From Novosphingobium sp. PP1Y (GTDB lineage Bacteria > Pseudomonadota > Alphaproteobacteria > Sphingomonadales > Sphingomonadaceae): DNA of 64,000 bases. The notes under the pieces were generated by a model. It ran no database searches. It had not been told where the DNA came from and worked only from the letters and a program-made list of their open reading frames with translations. The stretch lies in NCBI RefSeq assembly GCF_000253255.1, contig NC_015580.1, positions 3,237,001 to 3,301,000 on the forward strand, read 5' to 3'. The translations under genes and the position numbers were made by a program. Position 1 is the stretch's first letter; each line of letters starts with the position of its first letter. This document shows, piece after piece, positions 1-8,215 of this stretch.

Positions 1-248
1 CGGGTAATGCGGATGATGTCGCCATAGCGGATGTCGACCGGCGGCAGCGCCAGCTCATAGCCGCCAGAGCGCCCCCTGTGGGAGATGACTATGCCGTCGC
101 GCGCCAGTTCGGAGAGAATCACCGTCAGGAACTTGCGCGGGATGTTCTGCGCCGTTGCAATCTCGTCGAGACGCACGCAGCCCTTGAGGTAGTTGTCAGC
201 CAGATGTTGCAGGGCGCGGATGGTGTAACGGGTTTTCTGCGACAGCAT
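1..248 (-). CDS. Rrf2 family transcriptional regulator (3-prime end outside window)
   Basis: The first 82 residues are visible; the gene runs off the left edge. It begins MLSQKTRYTIRALQHLAD and continues through a winged helix-turn-helix with IPRKFLTVILSEL and the wing HRGRSGGYELA, the standard Rrf2/IscR N-terminus. Family members are small DNA-binding repressors or activators, often sensing Fe-S or nitric oxide through three C-terminal cysteines. That part lies outside the window, so the sensed signal cannot be judged. It lies 83 bases downstream of bamD on the same strand and may be co-transcribed with it. Confidence 0.85.
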   Translation of the reverse strand, partial: MLSQKTRYTIRALQHLADNYLKGCVRLDEIATAQNIPRKFLTVILSELARDGIVISHRGRSGGYELALPPVDIRYGDIIRIT

Positions 249-331
249 GACGGGACACTGCGCGGGGGCACAGTATCATGTCAACCTGTCCAGTAGAGAA
301 AACCCATCCCCTAATGGACGGCCCGCACCAT

Positions 332-1129
332 TTAGGCTGCGACGTTCTCCGGAGCGTAACGCGTCATCAGCTTGTATGCGCGGTCGTACCACTTGCTGCC
401 CGGATAGTTTGCCTCCAGCACCGCCGCGGCCTTCTGCGCCTCTTCTGGAATGCCCATCGAGAGATATCCCTCGACGAGGCGGAACAGCGCTTCAGGCGCG
501 TGGCTGGTTGTCTGGAAGTTGTCGACCACGTTACGGAAGCGCAGCGTTGCAGCCAGCCACTTGCCGCGACGCTCGTAAGCGCGGCCGATGGTCATCTCCT
601 TGCCGGCGAGGTGATCGTTGACAAGGTCCAGCTTGAGCTTGGCGTCCGCCGCGTAGGGCGTGGTCGGATAGCGGCGCGTGATGTCGGTCAGCGCCTGCTT
701 CGCCTGCTCGGTCGTGCGCTGGTCGCGGGTCACGTCGCTGATCTGCTCGTAGTAGCAGATGGCGATCAGATAATAGGCGTAAGGCGCGTCCTTGTTGCCC
801 GGATGGATCGACAGGAAGCGCTGCGCCGACTGGATCGCCTTGTTGTAGTCGCGTGCGGCATAATAGCTGAAGGCGCTCATCAACTGGGCGCGGCGGGCCC
901 AGGGCGAATAGGGGTGCTGGCGCTCCACTTCGTCGAACAGCGCAGCGGCTTGCTTGGTGCGGCCCGTGTCGAGGCGCTCCTTGGCCGCGGCATAGAGGGT
1001 GTCGACGTCGCGTGCGACGTAGGCGGTGTCCTTGTTTGCCCCCCCGCGACCGGCGCAACCGGCAGTGAGGACAATCGCGCCAGTGGCAGCGGCAAGCAGG
1101 GCGGTCTTCAGACGCGAGCGTTCGAACAT
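332..1129 (-). CDS. bamD: outer membrane protein assembly factor BamD
   Basis: BamD is the lipoprotein of the BAM complex that inserts beta-barrel proteins into the outer membrane; it acts on the periplasmic face. The chosen start (MFERSRLK) gives a short basic lipoprotein signal with lipobox LTAGC (Cys at residue 25), better than an in-frame start 12 codons upstream. The rest, about 265 residues in total, is made of TPR-like repeats such as AAALFDEVERQHPYSPWA and QSAQRFLSIHPGN, typical of the ComL/YfiO family. It is divergent from the antiporter gene at 1313. The housekeeping role is secure from motif order and length. Confidence 0.93.
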   Translation of the reverse strand: MFERSRLKTALLAAATGAIVLTAGCAGRGGANKDTAYVARDVDTLYAAAKERLDTGRTKQAAALFDEVERQHPYSPWARRAQLMSAFSYYAARDYNKAIQSAQRFLSIHPGNKDAPYAYYLIAICYYEQISDVTRDQRTTEQAKQALTDITRRYPTTPYAADAKLKLDLVNDHLAGKEMTIGRAYERRGKWLAATLRFRNVVDNFQTTSHAPEALFRLVEGYLSMGIPEEAQKAAAVLEANYPGSKWYDRAYKLMTRYAPENVAA

Positions 1130-1312
1130 GGCGGGGTCTATAACCAGCGCTTTGCTGAACGCCAAGTGAAGTTACGCGGGTATGCCCAGTCGTCCGCGTC
1201 ACCGCCCCTGTCGTACCTCGCGCCTGCAAGCCCCTGCCCTGCCAGCGCAAATGGCCCGAAAATGCAGCTTCGAAGGTGACAAATTCGCTTCGCCTGCCAT
1301 AGTGACCGGCAC

Positions 1313-3094
1313 ATGGCCGGCTCCAGCGAACTCTACTCACCCGTTCTTTCCGACGCTCTCGTCATCCTCGGTGCGGCAGGCATCGTCATCCCGGTATTCT
1401 CGCGCTTTCGCATTACGCCGGTCATCGGGTTCATCCTGGTCGGCGTGCTGGTAGGGCCGTTCGGACTGGGGCGCCACGTCTTCGACTATCCATGGCTCGC
1501 CCACATAACCATTACCGACCCAAGCGGGCTTGAGGTCTTCGCCGAGTTCGGCATCATCCTCCTGCTGTTCTCCATCGGGCTCGAGCTGTCGTTCGGCCGA
1601 CTGTGGCAAATGCGAAGACTGGTCTTCGGGCTCGGCTCGCTCGAACTCATCGTCATCGGCGGGTCGCTGACCTTCATCCTCTCGGCCATCGGCCAGAACT
1701 TCACCGGCGCGCTGGCACTGGGCCTTGCCCTCGCCCTGTCCTCGACCGCATTGGTCCTCAAGATCACCAACACGACGACGCCGGTCGGACGAGCCGCTCT
1801 CTCGATGCTCCTGTTCGAGGACATCGCGCTGGTCCCGATCATCTTCCTTCTCGGCGCATTGGCGCCCCATGCCGAAGCCGACGGGATGGGCAACCTCATC
1901 AACACACTGATCTGGGGCACCGTCGTCATTTTCGCGCTGCTGGTGTTCGGGCGCTACCTGCTGCCGCCGGTGTTCGCCCAAGCGGCACGCACGAAGAGCC
2001 CGGAACTGTTCCTGGCTGCCAGCCTGCTGGTCGTCATCCTCGCTTCGCTGGCGACCGCCGCCGCCGGCCTCTCGCCGATCGTCGGGGCCCTCGTGGCCGG
2101 CCTGCTGATCGCCGAAACCGAATACCATTCCGAAGTCGAGGAGATCACCGAGCCGTTCAAGGGGCTCGCGCTGGGTGTCTTCCTGATCACCATCGGCATG
2201 AGCATCGACCTGCAGGTGATCTGGGAGAACCTCGGCTCGATCCTCGTCGCCACGGTCGGCGTCATCCTGCTCAAGGCCGTCGTGACCGGGCTGCTTCTGC
2301 GCATGATGGGGGCCAGGCGCGGCACTTCGACCGAAACCGGCATCCTCATGTCGAGCCCTTCGGAAACCACGCTCATCGTGCTTACCGCGGCCGGATCGGC
2401 GCAGTTGATCCAGCCCGGCACGGCGATGTTCTGGCAGATCGTTACCGCCATCGGCCTGACCGTTACGCCGCTGCTATCGCTGTTCGGGCGCATGATGGCA
2501 CGGCGCGTCGATGCCGGTGAGCCGCTGCACCAGCCGCCCGAGCATACCGGCGAGCCGCACACCGTGATCGTCGGTTTCGGGCGCGTCGGTCGCCTTGTCG
2601 CCGACATGCTTGCCACTCACAACAAGCCGTACATCGCCATCGATTCGGACACCGACCTCGTCAGCCAGGGCAAGCGCCTTGGCTATACCGTTTCCTTCGG
2701 CGATGCCGGACGCGGCGATGCCCTGATGCGGCTCGGTGCCGATCAGGCCAACGCGGTCATCCTGACCATGGACGAACCGGTCACGGCCCAACGCATGGTG
2801 CGCAAGCTGCGCCAGCAATTCCCCGACCTTCCGGTTCTCGTACGCGCTCGCGATCCCGAGCACGCAGCCCAGCTCTACCGCGCCGGCGCAACCCATGCCG
2901 TGCCGGAAACGCTGGAAAGCTCGCTGCAGTTGTCGGAAGCGGTGCTGATCGAAACCGGCGTTGCCATGGGGCCTGTCATCGCCTCGATCCACGAGAAGCG
3001 CGACGAATTTCGCGAAAGCATCATGGAACAGGGCGGGCTCACGGAGAAACCCGCGCTCAAATCCTCATCGCTCGAGGACAGCCTTCACGCCTGA
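1313..3094 (+). CDS. CPA2 family cation/proton antiporter with TrkA-N domain (KefB/YbaL type)
   Basis: A 593-residue inner-membrane antiporter. About the first 400 residues form a run of hydrophobic helices typical of the CPA2 (Na+/H+ exchanger) fold. A cytosolic RCK/TrkA-N domain follows, with the nucleotide-binding loop VIVGFGRVGRL near residue 420 and downstream Asp residues expected to bind NAD(H). KefB/KefC/YbaL relatives exchange potassium for protons under nucleotide or glutathione control; the exact ion here is not readable. No KefF/KefG-type ancillary gene is adjacent. Its 3-prime end overlaps the convergent glutaminase gene by 10 bases. Confidence 0.88.
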   Translation: MAGSSELYSPVLSDALVILGAAGIVIPVFSRFRITPVIGFILVGVLVGPFGLGRHVFDYPWLAHITITDPSGLEVFAEFGIILLLFSIGLELSFGRLWQMRRLVFGLGSLELIVIGGSLTFILSAIGQNFTGALALGLALALSSTALVLKITNTTTPVGRAALSMLLFEDIALVPIIFLLGALAPHAEADGMGNLINTLIWGTVVIFALLVFGRYLLPPVFAQAARTKSPELFLAASLLVVILASLATAAAGLSPIVGALVAGLLIAETEYHSEVEEITEPFKGLALGVFLITIGMSIDLQVIWENLGSILVATVGVILLKAVVTGLLLRMMGARRGTSTETGILMSSPSETTLIVLTAAGSAQLIQPGTAMFWQIVTAIGLTVTPLLSLFGRMMARRVDAGEPLHQPPEHTGEPHTVIVGFGRVGRLVADMLATHNKPYIAIDSDTDLVSQGKRLGYTVSFGDAGRGDALMRLGADQANAVILTMDEPVTAQRMVRKLRQQFPDLPVLVRARDPEHAAQLYRAGATHAVPETLESSLQLSEAVLIETGVAMGPVIASIHEKRDEFRESIMEQGGLTEKPALKSSSLEDSLHA

Positions 3095-4059
3095 CTGCCG
3101 ACGCGCGGATCGAACACGGACCACCCGGTCTTCTGCACGAGCCGTTCGAGCGCGAGTTGCCCCAGATGCGAATTGCCGCTGCGGTTCAGCCCCGGCGACC
3201 AAACGGCGATGCTGGCGATTCCCGGCACGACCGCAAGTATGCCGCCACCGACGCCCGATTTGCCCGGCAGGCCGATGCGATAGGCGAAGTCACCTGAATT
3301 GTCATAGTGCCCACAGGACATCATCAGCGCATTGATGCGCCGCGCCCGGCGCGGGGTGACGACGCTGAAGCCGCTCACCGGATTGCGTCCATCGGCCATC
3401 AGGAACCGCCCGGCCAGGGCAAGCTGGCGACAGCTCATGGCCAGCGCGCAGAAGTGGAAGTAGGTACCCAACACCAGGTCGACCGGCGCATGGATATTGC
3501 CGAAGGCGCGCATGTAGTTGGCCAGTGCCATATTGCGAAAGCCGGTCTCCTGTTCGGCGCGGGCAACCGTCTCGTCGATGGCGATGGTGTCGTCGCCCGC
3601 CAGCTCGCGCACGAAACGCAGCATCTGGCCAATCGCCTCGCGCGGCTGCAGCCCTCCCAGCAGGACATCGCACACGACGATTGCCCCGGCATTGATGAAA
3701 GGATTGCGCGGGATGCCGTGTTCGGTCTCGAGCTGGACAATCGAGTTGAAAGCCGATCCCGACGGCTCGCGCCCTACCCGCTTCCACAACTGGTCGCCCA
3801 CCGCGCCCAGCACGAGAGTGAGCGCGAAGACCTTGGAAATCGACTGGATCGAGAACGGCTCGTCGGAATCGCCCGCGCAGTGAACGGTGCCGTCGGCCAT
3901 GACCACGGCCAGACCGAATTTCTCGAGCGGCACGCAGGCGAGCGGCGCAATGTAGTCCGCCACTTTGCCGCGATGCGCATGGCCGCGCATTTCCTCGGCG
4001 ATCTCGGCAACGATCCGGCCGATGTCATTGCGCCCCGGATCCATTGCCGACATCTCCAT
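3085..4059 (-). CDS. glsA: glutaminase
   Basis: Hydrolyses L-glutamine to glutamate and ammonia in the cytoplasm. The 324-residue protein has the serine-dependent beta-lactamase-like glutaminase fold, with the SxxK signature in SIQSISKVF (Ser73, Lys76) and conserved stretches FINAGAIV and GLPGKSGVGGGI. Its length matches bacterial GlsA/YbaS. It lies 13 bases downstream of alaS on the same strand, so the two may share a transcript. It converges with the antiporter gene with a 10-base overlap, so no terminator fits between them. Confidence 0.93.
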   Translation of the reverse strand: MEMSAMDPGRNDIGRIVAEIAEEMRGHAHRGKVADYIAPLACVPLEKFGLAVVMADGTVHCAGDSDEPFSIQSISKVFALTLVLGAVGDQLWKRVGREPSGSAFNSIVQLETEHGIPRNPFINAGAIVVCDVLLGGLQPREAIGQMLRFVRELAGDDTIAIDETVARAEQETGFRNMALANYMRAFGNIHAPVDLVLGTYFHFCALAMSCRQLALAGRFLMADGRNPVSGFSVVTPRRARRINALMMSCGHYDNSGDFAYRIGLPGKSGVGGGILAVVPGIASIAVWSPGLNRSGNSHLGQLALERLVQKTGWSVFDPRVGSQA

Positions 4060-4072
4060 TACATCCGGCCGA

Positions 4073-6724
4073 TCAGCCGGCGAGCGCCGCCTTTACCGCA
4101 GCGATGGCATCGGCGCCCTTCGAACCGTCGGGACCGCCGCCTTGCGCCATGTCCGGACGACCGCCGCCGCCCTTGCCGCCGAGCGCCTCGACGCCCTTGC
4201 GCACGAGATCGACCGCGCTGGCCTTGTCCTTGAGATCGTCGGTCACGGCCACGGCGATGGATGCCTTGCCCTCGTTGATCGCCACGATCGCCGCCACGCC
4301 CGAACCGAGGCGCTGCTTGGCCTGGTCGAGCAGTCCGCGCAGTTCCTTGGGATCGAGGCCCTCGAGGACTTGTCCCGAGAACTTCACGCCATCGACTTCC
4401 TCGTCGGCCGGACCGGCCGCGGCAGCGCCGCCGCCACCGAGCGCCAGCGCCTTCTTGGCCTCGGCCAGTTCACGCTCGAGCTTCTTGCGCTCATCGAGCA
4501 GGGCCGCGACGCGGGCTTCGACGTCTTCGGGGGTAGTGCGCAGAATACCGGCGGCATTCTTCAGCGCTTCCTCGCGGCCAACCAGCCACTGGCGCGCGCC
4601 CTCGCCGGTCAGCGCCTCGATACGGCGCACGCCGGAGGAGACGGCGCTTTCCGATACGATGCGAAACACGCCGATGTCGCCGGTTGCGTTGACGTGGGTG
4701 CCGCCGCACAGCTCGACAGAGTAAGTCTTGCCGCCATTGCTGCGGCCCATCGACAAGACGCGCACCTCGTCGCCGTACTTCTCGCCGAACAGCGCCATGG
4801 CGCCAGCAGCGATGGCATCGTCGGGTGTCATCAGGCGGGTCATGACCGGATCGTTGGCGCGGATCTCGGCGTTCACTTCAGCCTCGATCGCAGCGATGTC
4901 CTCGGCCTCGAGCGCCTTGGGATGCGAGAAGTCGAAGCGCAGGCGATCGCTCGCCACCATCGAGCCCTTCTGCGTGACGTGATCGCCCAGGCGGTTGCGC
5001 AGGGCGGCGTGCAGCAGGTGGGTGGCCGAGTGGTTGGCGCGGATCGCATCGCGGCGCACAACGTCGACGACGAGGTTCACCGTCTCGCCGACCTTGATCT
5101 GCCCGGCCTCGACCTTGCCGGTCATGGTGTGCAGGCGGCCAAGCGGCTTGGCGGTCTCGGCAATCGCGATGGCAAGGCCGCCGGGACCGGTGATCGTGCC
5201 TGCATCGCCGACCTGTCCGCCCGATTCGCCGTAGAACGGGGTCTGGTTGGTCAGGACGATGACTTCATCGCCGGCCGAAGCGGTTTCGACTTCCTTGCCG
5301 TCCTTCACCAGCGCCACGACGCGGCCCTCGCCCGAAGTCGAAGTATAGCCAGTGAATTCGGTCGCACCCTCGCGCTCGGCGATGTCGAACCAGACTTCGT
5401 TGTCGGCGGTCTGTCCCGACCCCTTCCAGGCCGCACGGGCAGCGGCCTTCTGCTGCGCCATGGCGGCGTCGAAGCCATCCTTGTCGACGCTGATGCCGCG
5501 CGAACGCAGGGCGTCTTCGGTCAGGTCATAAGGAAAGCCGTAAGTGTCGTAGAGCTTGAACGCGGTCTCACCGGGCAGGCGGGCACCCTCGCCCATTTCG
5601 GCGGTGGCTTCGTCGAGCAGCTTGAGGCCGTTCGACAGGGTCCGGCGGAACTGCACTTCCTCGCGTTCCAGCGTCTCCTCGATGAGCGGCTGCGCGCGGC
5701 CGAGCTCGGGATAGGCCTGGCCCATCTCGGCGACGAGCGCCGGCACGAGGCGGTGCATCAGCGGGTCCTTGGCGCCCAGCAGGTGCGCATGGCGCATGGC
5801 GCGGCGCATGATGCGGCGCAGGACATAGCCGCGGCCCTCATTCGACGGCAGCACGCCGTCTGCAAGCAGGAAGCTGGTCGAGCGCAAGTGATCGGCAATG
5901 ACCCGGTGGCTCGCGCGGCTGTCGCCTTCGGCGGCCACGCCGGTGAGGTGCTCGGAAGCGGCGATCAGCGCCTTGAAGGTGTCGATGTCGTAATTGTCAT
6001 GGACGCCCTGCATGACTGCAGAGATACGCTCGAGCCCCATGCCGGTGTCGATCGAGGGCTTGGGCAGATCGCCGACGATTTCGCCCGCGGCCTGCTCGAA
6101 CTGCATGAACACGAGGTTCCAGATCTCGATGAAGCGGTCGCCGTCTTCCTCGGGGCTTCCCGGAGGGCCGCCCCAGATGTGGTCGCCGTGGTCGTAGAAG
6201 ATTTCCGAGCACGGACCGCACGGGCCATCGTCGCCCATCGCCCAGAAATTGTCCTTGGTGGGAATGCGGATGATCTTCGATTCAGGCAGGCCGGCGATCT
6301 TCTTCCACAGGTCGAAGGCCTCGTCGTCGGTGTGATAGACCGTCACCAGCAGCTTCTCGACCGGAAGTGCCCATTCCTTTGTCAGCAGGGTCCAGGCGTG
6401 GGTGATCGCCTGTTCCTTGAAGTAATCGCCGAAGGAGAAATTCCCCAGCATTTCGAAGAAAGTGTGATGGCGCGCGGTATAGCCGACATTGTCGAGGTCA
6501 TTGTGCTTGCCGCCGGCGCGTACGCACTTCTGAGAGGACGTCGCGCGCGGGGTGGCGCGGGTCTCAAGGCCGGTGAACACGTTCTTGAACGGCACCATGC
6601 CGGCATTCACGAACATCAGCGTCGGGTCGTTGTAGGGAACGAGCGGCGCGGACTGGACGGCCTCGTGACCATTACTGGCGAAATAGTCGAGGAAGGACCG
6701 GCGGATTTCGTTGGTCGTCTGCAT
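4073..6724 (-). CDS. alaS: alanyl-tRNA synthetase
   Basis: Class II aminoacyl-tRNA synthetase of 883 residues, the normal AlaRS length. The start MQTTNEIRRSFLDYFASNGH is the canonical N-terminus (motif 1 region). The editing domain shows HSATHLLH (HxxxH) and CGGTHVNATGD (the zinc-binding Cys/His pair). The Gly-rich C-terminal C-Ala region is present (GGGGAAAAGPAD). It is followed by glsA and separated from recA by about 210 bases containing recA's terminator. A long plus-strand open frame across it is an antisense shadow. Confidence 0.97.
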   Translation of the reverse strand: MQTTNEIRRSFLDYFASNGHEAVQSAPLVPYNDPTLMFVNAGMVPFKNVFTGLETRATPRATSSQKCVRAGGKHNDLDNVGYTARHHTFFEMLGNFSFGDYFKEQAITHAWTLLTKEWALPVEKLLVTVYHTDDEAFDLWKKIAGLPESKIIRIPTKDNFWAMGDDGPCGPCSEIFYDHGDHIWGGPPGSPEEDGDRFIEIWNLVFMQFEQAAGEIVGDLPKPSIDTGMGLERISAVMQGVHDNYDIDTFKALIAASEHLTGVAAEGDSRASHRVIADHLRSTSFLLADGVLPSNEGRGYVLRRIMRRAMRHAHLLGAKDPLMHRLVPALVAEMGQAYPELGRAQPLIEETLEREEVQFRRTLSNGLKLLDEATAEMGEGARLPGETAFKLYDTYGFPYDLTEDALRSRGISVDKDGFDAAMAQQKAAARAAWKGSGQTADNEVWFDIAEREGATEFTGYTSTSGEGRVVALVKDGKEVETASAGDEVIVLTNQTPFYGESGGQVGDAGTITGPGGLAIAIAETAKPLGRLHTMTGKVEAGQIKVGETVNLVVDVVRRDAIRANHSATHLLHAALRNRLGDHVTQKGSMVASDRLRFDFSHPKALEAEDIAAIEAEVNAEIRANDPVMTRLMTPDDAIAAGAMALFGEKYGDEVRVLSMGRSNGGKTYSVELCGGTHVNATGDIGVFRIVSESAVSSGVRRIEALTGEGARQWLVGREEALKNAAGILRTTPEDVEARVAALLDERKKLERELAEAKKALALGGGGAAAAGPADEEVDGVKFSGQVLEGLDPKELRGLLDQAKQRLGSGVAAIVAINEGKASIAVAVTDDLKDKASAVDLVRKGVEALGGKGGGGRPDMAQGGGPDGSKGADAIAAVKAALAG

Positions 6725-6883
6725 AATTCGGGCCGATAAGGCACAGGCGCGAAACCGACAAGCTATAAGGCACCGTCAGGCTGTTCGGTTTTTGCGATAA
6801 TCCGCAGATATGCGGCAAATCGGCTACGCCGGAGGTAGCTTTGCCGGTCGCGCAGGCCTTCGCGCACCGTGCCTCCCCCAAGC

Positions 6884-6911
6884 AAAAACCCCGGCGCAAC
6901 GCACCGGGGTT
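6884..6911 (-). terminator. rho-independent terminator of recA
   Basis: Read on the minus strand, a perfect 8-bp stem (AACCCCGG / CCGGGGTT) with a 9-base loop is followed by a run of five T. It sits 27 bases past the recA stop codon and isolates recA from alaS. Confidence 0.88.
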
Positions 6912-6937
6912 CCTGTTCCTGCAAAGGGGCGGACGAC

Positions 6938-8014
6938 TTATTCGGCGCCATCCTCGTCCGAGGGGCCTGCCATCATTTCCTCGGCCAGCCCTTCGGTCTT
7001 GGCGCGGATCGCCTTTTCAAGACGTTCGCAGACCTCGGGATTCTCGCGCAGGTAGTTCTTCGAGTTCTCACGCCCCTGACCGATGCGAATCGAATCGTAG
7101 GAGAACCAGGCGCCCGACTTCTCGACGATGCCGGCCTTGACGCCGAGGTCGAGAATTTCGCCGATCTTGGAGATGCCCTCGCCGTACATGATGTCGAATT
7201 CGACCTGCTTGAACGGCGGCGCGACCTTGTTCTTGACCACCTTCACGCGGGTTGCGTTGCCGATGATTTCATCACGGTCCTTGATCTGCCCGGTACGGCG
7301 GATGTCGAGACGGACCGAGGCATAGAACTTGAGCGCATTGCCGCCGGTGGTGGTCTCCGGGTTGCCGTACATGACGCCGATCTTCATGCGCAGCTGGTTG
7401 ATGAAGATCACCATGCACTTCGAACGGTTGATCGAGCCGGTCAGCTTGCGCAGCGACTGGCTCATCAGGCGGGCCTGGAGGCCGACGTGGCTGTCGCCCA
7501 TCTCACCTTCGATCTCCGCCCGGGGAACGAGCGCGGCGACCGAGTCGACCACCAGCACGTCGATCGCGTTCGAGCGCACCAGCGTATCGGTGATTTCGAG
7601 CGCCTGCTCGCCGGTGTCGGGCTGCGAGACGATCAGCTCGTCGATGTCGACGCCCAGCTTCTTGGCATAGACCGGGTCGAGCGCGTGCTCGGCATCGATG
7701 AAGGCAGCGGTGCCGCCGGCCTTCTGCGCTTCGGCGATGACATGCAGTGCCAGCGTGGTCTTGCCCGAGCTTTCCGGCCCGTAGACTTCGATCACGCGGC
7801 CCTTGGGAAGTCCGCCGACTCCAAGCGCAATATCCAGCCCGAGCGAGCCGGTCGAGATCGCTTCGACCTGCATCGTCTCCTTCGAGCCGAGCTTCATCGC
7901 GCTGCCCTTGCCGAACGCGCGATCGATCTGGGCGAGCGCTGCGTCGAGCGCCTTCTGACGGTCCATGGAGTCCTTATCCTTGCCTTCCTGGATCAGCTTG
8001 AGCTGAGCAGCCAT
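6938..8014 (-). CDS. recA: recombinase RecA
   Basis: The DNA-strand-exchange ATPase and SOS co-protease. The 358-residue protein carries Walker A GPESSGKTTL (about residues 79-88), the Walker B region VLVVDSVAAL, loop L1/L2 segments including FINQLRMKIGVMYGNPETTTGG, and an acidic C-terminal tail (AGPSDEDGAE). The start MAAQLKLIQ follows a purine-rich GGGGAAG site; an internal ATG (MDRQKALDAAL) is possible but less likely. A LexA-type box lies about 77 bases upstream and a clear terminator downstream, so it is a single-gene SOS-controlled unit. Confidence 0.97.
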   Translation of the reverse strand: MAAQLKLIQEGKDKDSMDRQKALDAALAQIDRAFGKGSAMKLGSKETMQVEAISTGSLGLDIALGVGGLPKGRVIEVYGPESSGKTTLALHVIAEAQKAGGTAAFIDAEHALDPVYAKKLGVDIDELIVSQPDTGEQALEITDTLVRSNAIDVLVVDSVAALVPRAEIEGEMGDSHVGLQARLMSQSLRKLTGSINRSKCMVIFINQLRMKIGVMYGNPETTTGGNALKFYASVRLDIRRTGQIKDRDEIIGNATRVKVVKNKVAPPFKQVEFDIMYGEGISKIGEILDLGVKAGIVEKSGAWFSYDSIRIGQGRENSKNYLRENPEVCERLEKAIRAKTEGLAEEMMAGPSDEDGAE

Positions 8015-8090
8015 TTCACTTCCCCTTTGCTACCGGCCTGACCGGAAAGGTCAACGTCGCGGACCCCGATGTATCGCGTTTGTTCTCCGT

Positions 8091-8105
8091 GAACAAGAGG
8101 GGAAC
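8091..8105 (-). promoter_or_regulatory. LexA (SOS) box upstream of recA
   Basis: The sequence GAACAAGAGGGGAAC is GAAC-N7-GAAC, which on the recA strand is GTTC-N7-GTTC, the established LexA operator of alphaproteobacteria. It lies 77-91 bases upstream of the recA start codon, in the expected promoter region. Confidence 0.8.
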
Positions 8106-8215
8106 AACGGGAGTTTTCCCAAATTTAATTGCGGCAGGCGCAGGCAGCGCGAGAAGGCGCCGGACCGCAGCGCGGACAGCGGGCCGGAAATCAACACGTT
8201 AGGGAGCGCCGGGCC

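Noticed and set aside
3965..6739. Very long plus-strand open frame (about 924 codons)
   Set aside because: It is exactly antisense to alaS; composition is an artefact of GC-rich codon use and no motif is seen.
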